From contig NZ_SMKF01000009.1 of the NCBI RefSeq assembly GCF_004348325.1, forward strand, positions 1 through 64,000: 64,000 nt of DNA, read 5' to 3'. Both the position numbers and the translations under genes were made by a program. The notes beneath the pieces are model-generated. The model did not search any database. It was not told where the DNA came from and saw only the letters and a list, made by a program, of their open reading frames with translations. This DNA comes from Micromonospora sp. KC213. GTDB taxonomy: Bacteria; Actinomycetota; Actinomycetes; Mycobacteriales; Micromonosporaceae. Positions 54,480 through 64,000 of the stretch are shown here, piece by piece. Numbering within the stretch: the stretch's first letter is position 1; each line of letters starts with the position of its first letter.

Positions 54480-57059
54480 TCAGCGGGACGCCGACGGGAA
54501 CTCCGCGAAGAACGCCTCCACCCGCTCGGCGGTGGCCGGGCGAGCCAGGGCGAATCCCTGGCCGTACCGGCACCCGGCCCGATAGGCCCGGTCGACGTCG
54601 GCGTCGGACTCCAACTCCTCCCCCACCACCGCGAGGCCGAGCCGCTCGCCCAGGCTCACCACCACGTCGATCATCGGCCGGCCCGGCCCGTCCGGCGCCG
54701 CCACCAGGTGCGGCCGGACCTTGAGCAGGTCGATCGGGAGCCGACGGAGCTGGGCCAGGGATGCCTGCTCGGCCCGGAACCCGTCCAGGGCGGTCCGCAC
54801 CCCCAGCGAGCGCAATCCGGCCAGCCGGGCCACCACCGTGGGCAGGTCGGTGCCGAGGCGGTGCTCGGCGACCTCGACCACCAGTCGGTCGGCCGGCACG
54901 CCGTGGGCGGTCAGGACCGCGGCCACCCCGGGGATGAACTCCGGCGCCAGCAGCTCCCGCGGTGTCACGTTGACCGCCATCCAGAGCCGCCGACCCCCGG
55001 CCGACCATTCGGCGAGTTGCCGGCAGGCCCGCTCCAGCACCCACCGGCCCAGCTCACCGACGAGACCCAGATCCTCGGCCACCGGCAGCAACTCGGCCGG
55101 CAGCACCGTGCCCAGGGCCGGGTTGCGCCAGCGCAGCAGCGCCTCCGCTCCGACCGGCAGTCGGTCTTCCAGCCCGAGCACCGGCTGGAAAACCATGTCC
55201 AGCTCGCCCCGGGCGACCGCACCCGGCAGCTCCCGTTCCAGGTCCAGCCGGCGGACCAACTGCTCCTCCAGGTAGGCGTCGTACCACTCCACCCGGTTGT
55301 GACCGAGCTGCGCGGCCCGCCGCCGGGCCAGGTCCGCCTGACGCAGCGCGTCCTCGGGACCGGCCGTGGCCAGTTCCGCCAGCCCGACACCGACCCGCAA
55401 CCGGATCATCTCCCCGGCCACCAGGCAGGGCTCGGCCAGCGCGGTCACCAGCCGGCTGCCCAGCGCGTACGCCGGTACCGGCCCGAGGTCGCTGACCACG
55501 GCGAACTCCTCCGCGGCGACGCGGGCCACCAGGTCGTGCGGGCCCACCACGTCGCGCAGCCGGCGGACCGCGGCACGCAGCACCGTCTCCCCGGCCGTCG
55601 ACCCGGACCGCTCCCCGACCGCACTCAGACCGTGCAGGTCGATCAGGAGCAACGCCCCCGGCTTCGGCCGCCGTTCGGCCAGCACCCGGACCAGTTCCAG
55701 GCGGTTGGCCAGGCCGGTGCTCTGGTCCACCGCGGCGAGCCGGTGCAGTTCCCGCTCCAACCGGCGACGCTCACCGATGTCGCGTACGTGCAACACCAGC
55801 GCGTCGACCTCGGGAATCGCGCGCTGGTCGCTCACCGTGGCCTCCGTCTCCCGCCAGCCACCGTCGCCGGTGCTCATCCGGGCCACCAACAGCGCCGGCC
55901 GAGCGTCGGCCGGGGCGGCGAGCCCGGCCAGCGCCGCGGGGACGTCCTCGGGATGCAGCAGGTCGGCGAGGGGTCGCCCGCGTACCTCGTCGTCACGCAG
56001 CCCGAACCAGCGCGGCCCGGCCGCGGAGAGCCACCGCACCCGCAGCTCGTCGTCGAGGATCAGGATCAGGTCACGGGCACCGGCGATCAGCGCCCGGAAG
56101 TGCGCCTCCCGGGCGGCCAGCCGCCGGGCCTGGTCCCGGTTGTCCGCCGCGGTGATCAGCTCCCGGCCGATCAGCGGCGGAACCACCGCCAGCCCGAGCA
56201 GCACGGCGGTCGGGGTGAAGTGGCCGACGGCCCACAGATGGTGCCCGGCGGCGAGAGCCGCCACGGCGGCCGGGGCGGTCACCCGCGGCCAGGCCGGGGC
56301 GGGCCCGTCACCGTGCGGCGGGTCGCCGGCCGCCACCCGGGTCGCGCCGGCGGCGGTGAGCAGCACGCCGGCCACCAGGAACGGCACCATCGTGAGGCTG
56401 GCCTGCGGCGGCACCGGATAGCTCGACAGCACCACCAGATCGGCCAGCCCGACCAGGGTGGCCGCCGCGCCGACCCGACACAGCGCCGCGCCGGGCCGAC
56501 GCCGCCGATCGGCGAGCGCGCTCACCAACAGGGCGGCCAGCCCCACCGCGCCGCCCACCGTGACCAGCCGGACCAGCACCGGGACCTCGCCCGGCGGGAG
56601 CAGCACCCAACCGGCGAAGACCAGGGCGGTGCCGAGACCGGCCATGTCGACGGCGCGGCGCAGCCGGGCCCGGGCGGTCAGCCGGGTGTGCCCGGGAAGG
56701 GTGAGCAGGCCGCCGGCGTAGCCGACGGCCATGGCGAGCAGGCCGGCGGTGGCCACCTGCGGGTGTTGCGGCGGGGCGGACAGCGGCAGAACGGCCACGG
56801 TCAGGCCGACCACCAGGACGGCGGCGTCCAGTTGGGCGGCGGCCCGCCGGCACCGCCGGGCCCGCCGGCCACGAACGCCGACGGCCGCCAGCCGGGACAG
56901 CCGGATCCCGGCCAGGGCGCAGCCCAACGCGCCGGAGAGCGTGGCGGCGGCCAGCGGCGGGAGCACGCCGGCCAGTGCGGCCACCGCCAGCATCGTGGTC
57001 GCTCCCAGCAGGGCGGCCAGCGCGGGCGAGGGACGACGGACGAGGTACGGAAGTGGCAC
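54480..57059 (-). CDS. membrane PAS-GGDEF-EAL protein with degenerate catalytic motifs
   Basis: An 859-residue protein. Some eight helices (residues 1-300) are followed by a PAS-type domain (LIAGARDLILILDDELRVRW and VLHVRDIGERRRLERELHRL), then GGDEF and EAL domains. The cyclase motif reads AAEEF at 515-519 and should be inactive. The EAL triplet is kept at 639-641, but the DDFGxGYSS motif reads DGFRAEQAS at 759-767, losing metal ligands. It is probably a c-di-GMP receptor or scaffold. The start is uncertain: GTG at 57059 is used, and one 25 codons earlier is possible. Confidence 0.82.
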   Translation of the reverse strand: MPLPYLVRRPSPALAALLGATTMLAVAALAGVLPPLAAATLSGALGCALAGIRLSRLAAVGVRGRRARRCRRAAAQLDAAVLVVGLTVAVLPLSAPPQHPQVATAGLLAMAVGYAGGLLTLPGHTRLTARARLRRAVDMAGLGTALVFAGWVLLPPGEVPVLVRLVTVGGAVGLAALLVSALADRRRRPGAALCRVGAAATLVGLADLVVLSSYPVPPQASLTMVPFLVAGVLLTAAGATRVAAGDPPHGDGPAPAWPRVTAPAAVAALAAGHHLWAVGHFTPTAVLLGLAVVPPLIGRELITAADNRDQARRLAAREAHFRALIAGARDLILILDDELRVRWLSAAGPRWFGLRDDEVRGRPLADLLHPEDVPAALAGLAAPADARPALLVARMSTGDGGWRETEATVSDQRAIPEVDALVLHVRDIGERRRLERELHRLAAVDQSTGLANRLELVRVLAERRPKPGALLLIDLHGLSAVGERSGSTAGETVLRAAVRRLRDVVGPHDLVARVAAEEFAVVSDLGPVPAYALGSRLVTALAEPCLVAGEMIRLRVGVGLAELATAGPEDALRQADLARRRAAQLGHNRVEWYDAYLEEQLVRRLDLERELPGAVARGELDMVFQPVLGLEDRLPVGAEALLRWRNPALGTVLPAELLPVAEDLGLVGELGRWVLERACRQLAEWSAGGRRLWMAVNVTPRELLAPEFIPGVAAVLTAHGVPADRLVVEVAEHRLGTDLPTVVARLAGLRSLGVRTALDGFRAEQASLAQLRRLPIDLLKVRPHLVAAPDGPGRPMIDVVVSLGERLGLAVVGEELESDADVDRAYRAGCRYGQGFALARPATAERVEAFFAEFPSASR

Positions 57060-57265
57060 GGCGGGCGCCTTCGTGAGGGGGACACGGGGCGGTGCGGCGA
57101 TGCGTGACAGCGACGGATATCCGACACACGTCACACCGTGGAACGAGCCCCACCCGCCCGGGTTACGCTCCGCCAGATGTGACCCGCACCACTTGACAGT
57201 GAGCCACGGCCGCCGGCCACCCGCCCACCCGGTCCGACTCCTCAGAGGGGTGGGATCATCGGGGG

Positions 57266-57640
57266 GTGAGTCGCGCCGACACGATCCGCTTCCGACACCA
57301 CCAGGCCATCCTGGCGGCGGCCATCGTCGCCGTCGTCGGCGCGCTGCCGCTGGCCACCGCGGCCTGGTACCTGGTGCCGGTGCTGCTCGTGCCGCTGGCC
57401 GTCGTGGTCTGGGCGTGGCGGGCCGGCACCGATGCCGACGCGGGCGAGCTACGGGTACGCGCCCTCGTCGGCGAGCGTCGCATCCGGTGGGACCAGATCG
57501 TCGAGCTCGCCGCCGACCCGCGCGGACGGGCGGTCGCCCGCCTCGACGACGGGCAGCAGATCGCCCTGCCCGCGGTACGCGGCACCGATCTGCCCCGGCT
57601 CGTGTCGGTGACCGGGCAGCACCTGCCCGACGCCGGCTGA
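57266..57640 (+). CDS. small membrane protein with bacterial PH-like domain
   Basis: A 124-residue protein. Two close helices (about 14-50, AAAIVAVVGALPLATAAWYLV and VLLVPLAVVVWAW) precede a small beta domain (ELRVRALVGERRIRWDQIVELA then RAVARLDDGQQIALPAV). That pattern is the one annotated as bacterial PH in actinomycetes. Function is unknown. The start is GTG, and GATCAT lies six bases before it. Confidence 0.68.
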   Translation: MSRADTIRFRHHQAILAAAIVAVVGALPLATAAWYLVPVLLVPLAVVVWAWRAGTDADAGELRVRALVGERRIRWDQIVELAADPRGRAVARLDDGQQIALPAVRGTDLPRLVSVTGQHLPDAG

Positions 57641-57647
57641 CCGGCGC

Positions 57648-58574
57648 TCAGTAACCCTCGACCACCCGATTGCGCAGCGGCTCCCCCGCCACGAACCGGC
57701 GCAGCTGCTCCCCGACCAGGCGGTACGCCCGGGGCAGCAGCCCGCGCACCGAGCCGGCGACATGCGGGGTCAACAGTACGTTCGGCAGCTCCCAGAGCGG
57801 ATGCCCGGCCGGCAGCGGCTCCGGGTCGGTCACGTCCAGCGCGGCCCGCAGCCGACCTCGGGACAGCTCGGCGACCAGCGCGTCCGTCCGGGCCACCGGA
57901 CCGCGTGCGGCGTTCACCAGCAGTGCCCCGTCCGGCATCGCCGCCAGGAACCGCTCGTCGACCATTCCCCGGGTCGCGTCGGTCAGTGGCACCAGCAGTA
58001 CCACCACGTCGGCCGTGGGCAGCAGCCGCGGCAGATCCCGCACGGCGTGCACCCCTTCGGCGGGGCGGGCGGTCCGGGCGACCAGGGTGAACTCGACGTC
58101 GAACGGGGCCAGCCGGGCCCGGACCGCCGCGCCGATCGAACCCGCGCCGACGATCAGTACCCGCTTCCCGGCCAGCTCGTCGGTCGGCGCGACATCGCCG
58201 TACACCCACTCGCCGCGGGCCTGCGCGCGGATCATCGTGGGAAAGGCCCGCAGCTGGGCCAGGATCGCGGTGACCACCCACTCGGCGGTGCTGCTGTCGT
58301 GCACACCCCGCGCGTCGCAGAGCGTCACGCCCTCCGGCACCCGATCCACCCAGACCTCCGCTCCGGCGGAGAGGAGCTGCACCACCGCCACGTCGGGCAG
58401 CCGCGCCAGCATCGCCGTGGTCTCCCCGACGGCCAGGAACGGCGGCACCCAGAACCGGACGCCCGCCGGGTCCGACGGCGGCGCCGCCGAGTCCGTCCAG
58501 GGTTCGACGGTGACGCCCAGGGGCACCTCGCCGAGCAGTTCGACGCCGGCCGGGTGGGGGATCCATACCTTCAC
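57648..58574 (-). CDS. D-isomer-specific 2-hydroxyacid dehydrogenase
   Basis: A 308-residue NAD(P)-dependent enzyme. The cofactor motif is [17 protein letters not shown]. The catalytic Arg is in [15 protein letters not shown], the Glu in [17 protein letters not shown] and the His in [12 protein letters not shown]. Its substrate is not evident; phosphoglycerate is unlikely because no regulatory domain is present and a full serA is elsewhere. The GTG at 58574 starts the first beta strand. It converges on the PH-like gene. Confidence 0.82.
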   Translation of the reverse strand: MKVWIPHPAGVELLGEVPLGVTVEPWTDSAAPPSDPAGVRFWVPPFLAVGETTAMLARLPDVAVVQLLSAGAEVWVDRVPEGVTLCDARGVHDSSTAEWVVTAILAQLRAFPTMIRAQARGEWVYGDVAPTDELAGKRVLIVGAGSIGAAVRARLAPFDVEFTLVARTARPAEGVHAVRDLPRLLPTADVVVLLVPLTDATRGMVDERFLAAMPDGALLVNAARGPVARTDALVAELSRGRLRAALDVTDPEPLPAGHPLWELPNVLLTPHVAGSVRGLLPRAYRLVGEQLRRFVAGEPLRNRVVEGY

Positions 58575-58625
58575 GACCGCCGACCTTAGCGGTCCCGGCG
58601 CGCTCGGGCAGGCCGGATCGCGGGC

Positions 58626-58631
58626 TAGGCT
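58626..58631 (+). promoter_or_regulatory. putative -10 (TAGGCT) of leaderless promoter
   Basis: TAGGCT followed by seven bases precedes the GTG at 58639. The same hexamer occurs before the gene at 22022. Confidence 0.45.
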
Positions 58632-58638
58632 GGGCCGG

Positions 58639-59814
58639 GTGAGCGCCCGTCTCCCGTATCCCCGCACCGGCCGCCGACGCGCGGCGCTGGTCGCCTCCTG
58701 CACGTCGCTGCTGCTGGTCGCCGCCGGATGCAGCTTCGGCCCCCCGGAGCCGGACCCGGCCGGCGAGCCGCCCAACCTGCCCACCCCGTCGGTCAGCGCC
58801 AGCCCCGGCGGCGCCGGCCAGCAGGTCGTCGCCACCACGCTGGCCAAGGGGCTGCGGGTGCCGTGGGCCATCGCCTTCCTGCCCGACGGTGGGGGTCTGG
58901 TGACCGAACGGGACAGCGGCCGGATCCTCAAGATCGGCCCGGAGTCCGGACCGGACGGGCTGCGGGTCGCCCCGGTACAGACCATTCCGGACGTGGCCGC
59001 CGGCGGCGAGGCGGGGCTGCTGGGCATCGCCGTCTCCCCGTCGTACGACAGGGACGAGACGGTCTTCGTCTACTACACCACGCAGCAGGACAACCGGGTC
59101 GCGAAGCTCAAACTGGGCGGGCGGCCGACGCCGATCCTCACCGGCATTCCGAGAGCGCGCACCCACGACGGCGGAGGGCTCGCCTTCGGGCCCGACGGGC
59201 AACTCTACGTGAGCACCGGCGACGCCGGCGCCCCCGACGCCGCCCAGGACCGCGCCAGCCTCGGCGGCAAAATCCTGCGGATCACCACGGACGGCAGACC
59301 CGCCCCCGGCAACCCGTTCCCCGGCTCGCCGGTCTGGTCGCTGGGCCACCGCAACGTGCAGGGCCTCGCCTGGGACGCGGGCAAGCGGATGTACGCCACC
59401 GAGTTCGGCCAGAACACCTGGGACGAGATCAACCGGATCAACGCCGGGGGCAACTACGGCTGGCCGGTCGTCGAGGGCCAGGCCGACAACGGGCAGTACG
59501 TCGACCCGATCGCGCAGTGGCGCACCGCGGAAGCGTCCTGCTCCGGTCTGACCTCGGTCCAGCGGCTGCTGGTCGCCGCCTGCCTGCGCGGCCAGCGGCT
59601 CTGGGTGCTCGAGCTGACCGACACCGGCACCGTGCTCGGCCAGCCCCGCGAGCTGCTCGGCGGCCGGTACGGCCGGCTCCGCGCGGCGGCCGCCGCACCC
59701 GACGGCTCGGTGTGGGTGTCCACCTCCAACCACGATGGACGCGGTCGCCCGACCCCGGAGGACGACCGGCTGCTACGGCTGGTCTTCGCCGACGGGGGCG
59801 CCGGGCGGAGCTGA
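58639..59814 (+). CDS. PQQ-dependent sugar dehydrogenase-like lipoprotein
   Basis: A 391-residue predicted lipoprotein. The signal peptide ends in the lipobox LLVAAGCSF, and a Pro/Ser linker leads to a six-bladed propeller. Its motifs are [75 protein letters not shown] and [14 protein letters not shown]. These are typical of soluble aldose dehydrogenases of the YliI/GDH-B family, which oxidise sugars with PQQ. No PQQ synthesis gene is nearby, so the cofactor would have to come from elsewhere. Confidence 0.85.
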   Translation: MSARLPYPRTGRRRAALVASCTSLLLVAAGCSFGPPEPDPAGEPPNLPTPSVSASPGGAGQQVVATTLAKGLRVPWAIAFLPDGGGLVTERDSGRILKIGPESGPDGLRVAPVQTIPDVAAGGEAGLLGIAVSPSYDRDETVFVYYTTQQDNRVAKLKLGGRPTPILTGIPRARTHDGGGLAFGPDGQLYVSTGDAGAPDAAQDRASLGGKILRITTDGRPAPGNPFPGSPVWSLGHRNVQGLAWDAGKRMYATEFGQNTWDEINRINAGGNYGWPVVEGQADNGQYVDPIAQWRTAEASCSGLTSVQRLLVAACLRGQRLWVLELTDTGTVLGQPRELLGGRYGRLRAAAAAPDGSVWVSTSNHDGRGRPTPEDDRLLRLVFADGGAGRS

Positions 59815-59882
59815 TCCACTCCGGCAGGCCGCCGAAAGAGTCCCACTCCGTCGGGTTTGCCAAGATCCATCATCGGGCAGGT

Positions 59883-59888
59883 CAGAAT
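59883..59888 (+). promoter_or_regulatory. putative -10 (CAGAAT) of leaderless promoter
   Basis: CAGAAT plus six bases precedes the ATG at 59895. No ribosome binding site is seen. Confidence 0.35.
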
Positions 59889-59894
59889 CTCAGC

Positions 59895-61541
59895 ATGGAC
59901 GGTCAGGAGAACGAGCAGCGCGGGCCGCAGGACGACACCTCCCCGGCCCGACGCGAGCGTGCCCGATGGCCCCGGATCCGCAGGGCCGCCCGGTCGGGCC
60001 TCACCCGGCGGACGGGTGTGGTCGCCGCTGTACTGCTGGTCGCCCTCGTCGGCGCGGTGATCGGAGTGCTGGCCGGCGGCCGGGTCTACACCGACATCGG
60101 GCCGTTCCGGGCCGACCTGACGCTCACCCCGGCGGTCGACGGCCACACCACCGTCGACATCCCGCCGCTGGGCGCCCTGCAACTGGACAGCCACGACGGG
60201 CCGACCCACCTCACCGTCGGCCTGGGGGCGCTCGACCAGCGCAAGACGGAGGCGTTGATCGATGATCCGGCGAGTATCAGCCGGGCCAGCCACTCCGCCG
60301 TCGCCGACGTCCGCAACGGCGTGATCCGGCTCGCCCTGCGCACCCTCGGCGCGGTCGTGCTGGTCACCCTGGTGCTGGCCGCGCTGATCTTCCGGAATGT
60401 GCGGCGGACCGCCTGGTCGGCGGGGCTCGCCCTGGCCGTCACGGCCGGGAGTCTGGGGCTGGCCGCCGGCAGCCTGCGCCCGGAGTCGATCGAGGAGCCA
60501 CGGTACGAGGGGCTGCTGGTCAACGCCCCGGCCGTGGTGGGTGACGCGCGGCGGATCGCCAACGACTACACCAAGTACGCCGAGCAGCTGCAACGCGTGG
60601 TGGCCAACGTCAGCAAGCTCTACACGACGGTGTCCGCGCTGCCGGTCTACGAGCCCGCGCCGGACACCACCCGCGTGCTGCACGTCTCCGACATGCACCT
60701 CAACCCCACCGGTTGGCAGCTGATCCGCACGGTGGTGGAGCAGTTCGACATCGACGTGGTGATCGACACCGGTGACCTCACCGACTGGGGCAGCGAGCCG
60801 GAGGCGTCGTACGTCGGCTCCATCGGTCTGCTGAAGAAGCCGTATGTCTACATCCGGGGCAACCACGACTCGGTCCGCACGGCGGCGGCGGTGGCCCGTC
60901 AGCCCAACGCGATCGTGCTCAACAACTCGATCACCTCCGTGGCCGGGCTGACCATCGCCGGGATCGGCGACCCACGGTTCACCCCCGACAAGGAGACCTC
61001 GCCGGCCGGCAGCGGGTTGACCAGGGAGGTGGCCGACCAGGTCATCGGGACCGGCGAGCAGCTCGCCGAGACGGTACGGCAGTCGCCCCGGCCGGTGGAC
61101 ATCGCCCTCGTGCACGATCCGGCCTCGGCGGGCCCGCTCTCGGGAGCCTGCCCGCTGGTGCTCGCCGGGCACACCCACGACCGGCAGGTGTCGAAGCTAC
61201 CTGAGGTCTCCGGCCAGCAACCCACCCTACTGATGGTGGAGGGCTCCACGGGCGGTGCCGGGCTGCGTGGGCTGGAGCACGAAAAGCCGACCCCACTGTC
61301 GATGAGCGTGCTCTACTTCGACCCGCAGAAGCGACTCCAGGCGTACGACGACATCACCGTCGGCGGCACCGGGCAGGCTCAGGTCAACCTGGAGCGGCAC
61401 GTCGTCCGCGATCCCGTGAAGGGCCCGGACGTCCCGGTCACCCCGACCCCGACCCGAGGCCCCACGGAGTCACCCTCTCCGGGGGCGACCTCGTCCGGCC
61501 GGGTGCCGGTCAGCCCCGGGCCACCCAGCCCGACCCGCTGA
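59895..61541 (+). CDS. membrane-anchored metallophosphoesterase
   Basis: A 548-residue protein. Three helices (about 41-63, 146-168 and 174-192) anchor a calcineurin-like phosphoesterase domain from about residue 255. All metal motifs are present: LHVSDMHLNP, VIDTGDLTDW, IRGNHDSV and LAGHTHDRQ. The C-terminal 45 residues are Pro/Thr/Ser-rich and probably extracellular. Odd helix number and a cytoplasmic N-terminus would place the enzyme outside the membrane. The substrate is unknown. Confidence 0.82.
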   Translation: MDGQENEQRGPQDDTSPARRERARWPRIRRAARSGLTRRTGVVAAVLLVALVGAVIGVLAGGRVYTDIGPFRADLTLTPAVDGHTTVDIPPLGALQLDSHDGPTHLTVGLGALDQRKTEALIDDPASISRASHSAVADVRNGVIRLALRTLGAVVLVTLVLAALIFRNVRRTAWSAGLALAVTAGSLGLAAGSLRPESIEEPRYEGLLVNAPAVVGDARRIANDYTKYAEQLQRVVANVSKLYTTVSALPVYEPAPDTTRVLHVSDMHLNPTGWQLIRTVVEQFDIDVVIDTGDLTDWGSEPEASYVGSIGLLKKPYVYIRGNHDSVRTAAAVARQPNAIVLNNSITSVAGLTIAGIGDPRFTPDKETSPAGSGLTREVADQVIGTGEQLAETVRQSPRPVDIALVHDPASAGPLSGACPLVLAGHTHDRQVSKLPEVSGQQPTLLMVEGSTGGAGLRGLEHEKPTPLSMSVLYFDPQKRLQAYDDITVGGTGQAQVNLERHVVRDPVKGPDVPVTPTPTRGPTESPSPGATSSGRVPVSPGPPSPTR

Positions 61542-61543
61542 CG

Positions 61544-61583
61544 TCGCGGAGGCCGCCGTCGGGTTCGACGGCGGCCTCCGCGA
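61544..61583. terminator. bidirectional hairpin between metallophosphoesterase gene and gatB
   Basis: A perfect 17-bp stem (61544-61560 with 61567-61583) and a 6-base loop GGGTTC between convergent genes. Confidence 0.82.
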
Positions 61584-61597
61584 CCGGGTTCGCCTAC

Positions 61598-63097
61598 TCA
61601 GCTCTGGACGCCGAGGCGCTCCAGGATCAACTCACGGACGGTCTTCGCGTCGGCCTGGCCACGGGTGGTCTTCATGACCGCGCCGACCAGCGCGCCCGCC
61701 GCCGCGACCTTGCCGCTGCGCACCTTGTCGGCGACGTCCGGGTTGGCCACGATCGCCTCGTCGACGGCGGCGGTGAGCGCGCCGGTGTCGGAGACCACCT
61801 CAAGGTTTCGGTTGTTCATGATCTCGGTCGGCGAGCCCTCGCCGCCCACCACGCCCTCCAGGACGACCCGGGCCAGCTTGTCGTTGAGCTTGCCGGCGTC
61901 CACCAGGCCCTGCAGCTCGGCCACCTGCGACGGGGTGGCCCCGACGTCGGCCAGTTCGATACCGGCCTCGTTGGCCCGCCGGGACAGCTCACCGAGCCAC
62001 CACTTGCGGGCGGCGGCCGGGGTGGCACCCGCGGCGACGGTGGCCTCGATCAGCTCGACCGCGCCGGCGTTGAGCACCGACTGCATGTCCAGGTCGGACA
62101 GACCCCACTGGAGCTGGAGCCGGCGGCGGTGCAGCCGGGGCAGCTCCGGCAGGGCGGCCTTGAGCTCGGCCACCCACGCGGCGTCCGGGGCGAGCGGCAC
62201 CAGGTCCGGCTCCGGGAAGTACCGGTAGTCGGTGGCGGTCTCCTTGGACCGACCCGGGGTGGTGTCGCCGCTGTCCTCGTGGAAGTGCCGGGTCTCCTGG
62301 GTGATCCGCCCGCCGGCGTCGAGGACCGACGCCTGGCGCAGCATCTCGGAGCGCACAGCCCGCTCGACCGAACGCAGCGAGTTGACGTTCTTGGTCTCGG
62401 TGCGGGTGCCCCACTCCTGACCCGGCCGGTTAAGCGAGGTGTTGACGTCGCAGCGCAGCGACCCCTCCTCCATCCGGACGTCGGAGACGCCCAGGGAGCG
62501 GATCACGTCGCGCAGCTCGGTGACGTACGCCCGGGCGACCTCCGGCGCCAGCGCACCGGTGCCGGGGATCGGCTTGGTGACGATCTCGACCAGCGGGATG
62601 CCGGCCCGGTTGTAGTCGACCAGCGACTCGGTCGCACCGTGGATCCGGCCGGTGGCACCGCCGACGTGCAGCGTCTTGCCGGTGTCCTCCTCCAGGTGCA
62701 CCCGTTCGATGCCGATCCGCACGGTTTCGCCGTTCACCTCGACGTCCAGGTAGCCGTCCACGCAGAGCGGCTCGTCGTACTGGCTGATCTGGAAGTTCTT
62801 CGGCATGTCCGGATAGAAGTAGTTCTTCCGGGCAAACCGGCACCACTCGGCGATCGAGCAGTTCAACGCCAGACCGATCCGGATCGTCGCCTCGATGGCC
62901 GCCTTGTTCGCCACCGGCAGCGAGCCGGGCAGACCCAGGCAGACCGGGCAGACCCGGGTGTTCGGCTCGCCCCCGAAGTCGGTCGGGCAGCCGCAGAACA
63001 TCTTGGTGTTCGTGCCCAGCTCGACGTGGGTCTCCAGGCCGATCACCGGCTCGTAGCGCGCGACGACGTCGTCGTACGCGGGCAGTGTCGTGGTCAT
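61598..63097 (-). CDS. gatB: Asp-tRNA(Asn)/Glu-tRNA(Gln) amidotransferase subunit B
   Basis: A 499-residue subunit that activates misacylated tRNA with ATP. It has [23 protein letters not shown], zinc-site cysteines in [36 protein letters not shown] and the C-terminal GatB/YqeY domain. It pairs with GatA 13 bases upstream on the same strand. Gln-tRNA in this organism is probably made by this route. Confidence 0.97.
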   Translation of the reverse strand: MTTTLPAYDDVVARYEPVIGLETHVELGTNTKMFCGCPTDFGGEPNTRVCPVCLGLPGSLPVANKAAIEATIRIGLALNCSIAEWCRFARKNYFYPDMPKNFQISQYDEPLCVDGYLDVEVNGETVRIGIERVHLEEDTGKTLHVGGATGRIHGATESLVDYNRAGIPLVEIVTKPIPGTGALAPEVARAYVTELRDVIRSLGVSDVRMEEGSLRCDVNTSLNRPGQEWGTRTETKNVNSLRSVERAVRSEMLRQASVLDAGGRITQETRHFHEDSGDTTPGRSKETATDYRYFPEPDLVPLAPDAAWVAELKAALPELPRLHRRRLQLQWGLSDLDMQSVLNAGAVELIEATVAAGATPAAARKWWLGELSRRANEAGIELADVGATPSQVAELQGLVDAGKLNDKLARVVLEGVVGGEGSPTEIMNNRNLEVVSDTGALTAAVDEAIVANPDVADKVRSGKVAAAGALVGAVMKTTRGQADAKTVRELILERLGVQS

Positions 63098-63110
63098 CGG
63101 TGCTCCTGCC

Positions 63111-64000
63111 TCACAGTGCCGGTGGGGTGAACGTGCCGACCGCGGACTCCAGCGCGGCGGCGACCCGGTACATCCGGTCGTCCGCCATCGTCGGGGCCAT
63201 CACCTGCAGACCGACCGGCAGCCCCTCGGAGAGGCCGCAGGGCACCGAGATGCCCGGGCCGCCATACAGGTTGGTCGGGATGGTGTACAGGTCCGCCAGG
63301 TACATCTGGTACGGGTCTGAGGTGCGCGCCCCCAGCGGGAACGCCACGAACGGGGTGGTCGGCGAGATCAGCGCGTCGACCTGCGTGAACGCGGCGGTGA
63401 AGTCCCGGGTGATCAGGGTACGGACCTTCTGCGCCTGCCCGTAGTAGGCGTCGTAGTAGCCCGAGGAGAGCGCGTACGTGCCGATCATGATGCGTCGCTT
63501 GACCTCGGGGCCGAAGCCGGCCTCGCGGGTCAGCGACATGACCTCCTCCAGTGAGCGGTTGCCGTCGTCACCGACCCGCAGGCCGAACCGGACGCCGTCG
63601 AAGCGGGCCAGGTTCGACGAGCACTCGCTGGGGGCGATCAGGTAGTAGGCCGGCAGCGCGTACCGGAAGTGCGGGCAGGACACCTCGACGATCTCAGCGC
63701 CCAGCTTGGTCAGGGTGTCGACCGCCTCGCGGAACGCGGCCGTGACGCCCGGCTCCGCACCCTCGCCGGTGAACTCCTTCACCACGCCGAGCTTCACCCC
63801 GGTGAGGTCGCCGGTCGCCCCGAGCTTCGCCGCCGCCACCACGTCCGGCACCGGAGCCGGGATCGAGGTCGAGTCGCGCGGGTCGTGCCCGCCGATGACC
63901 TCGTGCAGCAGGGCCGCGTCGAGCACCGTACGGGCGCACGGGCCCGGGGTGTCCAGCGACGACGAGAACGCCACCAGGCCGTAGCGGGAGGTGCCGCCGT
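63111..64000 (-). CDS. gatA: amidotransferase subunit A, partial
   Basis: The C-terminal part of GatA (about 296 codons); the N-terminus lies beyond the window edge. It begins in the amidase signature region [20 protein letters not shown], where the second catalytic serine lies. It continues through [23 protein letters not shown] to [21 protein letters not shown]. It supplies ammonia from glutamine to GatB. The upstream gatC is expected just outside. Confidence 0.96.
   Translation of the reverse strand, partial: GGTSRYGLVAFSSSLDTPGPCARTVLDAALLHEVIGGHDPRDSTSIPAPVPDVVAAAKLGATGDLTGVKLGVVKEFTGEGAEPGVTAAFREAVDTLTKLGAEIVEVSCPHFRYALPAYYLIAPSECSSNLARFDGVRFGLRVGDDGNRSLEEVMSLTREAGFGPEVKRRIMIGTYALSSGYYDAYYGQAQKVRTLITRDFTAAFTQVDALISPTTPFVAFPLGARTSDPYQMYLADLYTIPTNLYGGPGISVPCGLSEGLPVGLQVMAPTMADDRMYRVAAALESAVGTFTPPAL

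Overview
The window is very GC-rich DNA from an actinomycete. Codon use, gene content and gene order point to Micromonosporaceae, probably Micromonospora or a close relative; this is inferred from sequence without a database search. The left half keeps the actinobacterial block known from mycobacteria and Streptomyces: gpsA, an F420 guanylyltransferase, ppk, a mutT1-like Nudix/histidine phosphatase, lysine-rich HU, leuD, leuC, an IclR regulator, tRNA-Glu/tRNA-Gln and a FAH-family gene. Branched-chain amino acid genes follow, and gatB and gatA lie at the right edge.

Layout. 0.1-9 kb: methyltransferase, cystathionine lyase-like enzyme, gpsA, plsC, cofC, ppk, mutT1-like gene and hupB. 9-13.6 kb: leuCD, divergent IclR regulator, three minus-strand tRNAs, FAH-family gene. 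13.8-23 kb: membrane and secreted proteins, ArfB, a MoxR-DUF58-VWA-protease cluster and an endonuclease/phosphatase-family protein. 23-42.9 kb: cimA, ahpCD, PRC-barrel and phosphatase genes, ilvE, leuB, an ApbE-like gene, serA, ilvC, ilvN, ilvB, a GGDEF-EAL protein and ilvD. 43-47.3 kb: an accessory-looking island with a tiny ORF, a helical protein, a P-loop NTPase and a membrane-anchored periplasmic-binding-protein-like sensor. 47.2-54.4 kb: a beta-mannosidase/ABC sugar importer/LacI regulon. 54.5-64 kb: a degenerate GGDEF-EAL protein, a PH-like membrane protein, a 2-hydroxyacid dehydrogenase, a PQQ-type sugar dehydrogenase lipoprotein, a metallophosphoesterase, gatB and partial gatA.

The branched-chain genes form a near-complete pathway: CimA starts isoleucine synthesis from pyruvate, LeuCDB act in chain elongation, and IlvBN, IlvC, IlvD and IlvE are the common steps. 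leuA and ilvA are not here. Two attenuators are readable from the sequence. cimA is preceded by a 10-codon leader with Val-Leu-Ile-Ile codons and a terminator. ilvB is preceded by a leaderless 11-codon leader with Leu-Arg-Val-Leu codons and a terminator. Between ilvB and ilvN lie three 59-bp tandem repeats encoding three ATGA-linked micro-ORFs, the last overlapping the ilvN start. leuC and the IclR regulator share a 37-bp divergent promoter from which both appear to be leaderless.

No insertion sequence, phage gene, CRISPR array or rRNA is visible. The best candidate for a poorly described system is the NTPase/anchored-sensor pair at 43.8-47.3 kb with the divergent small genes beside it.
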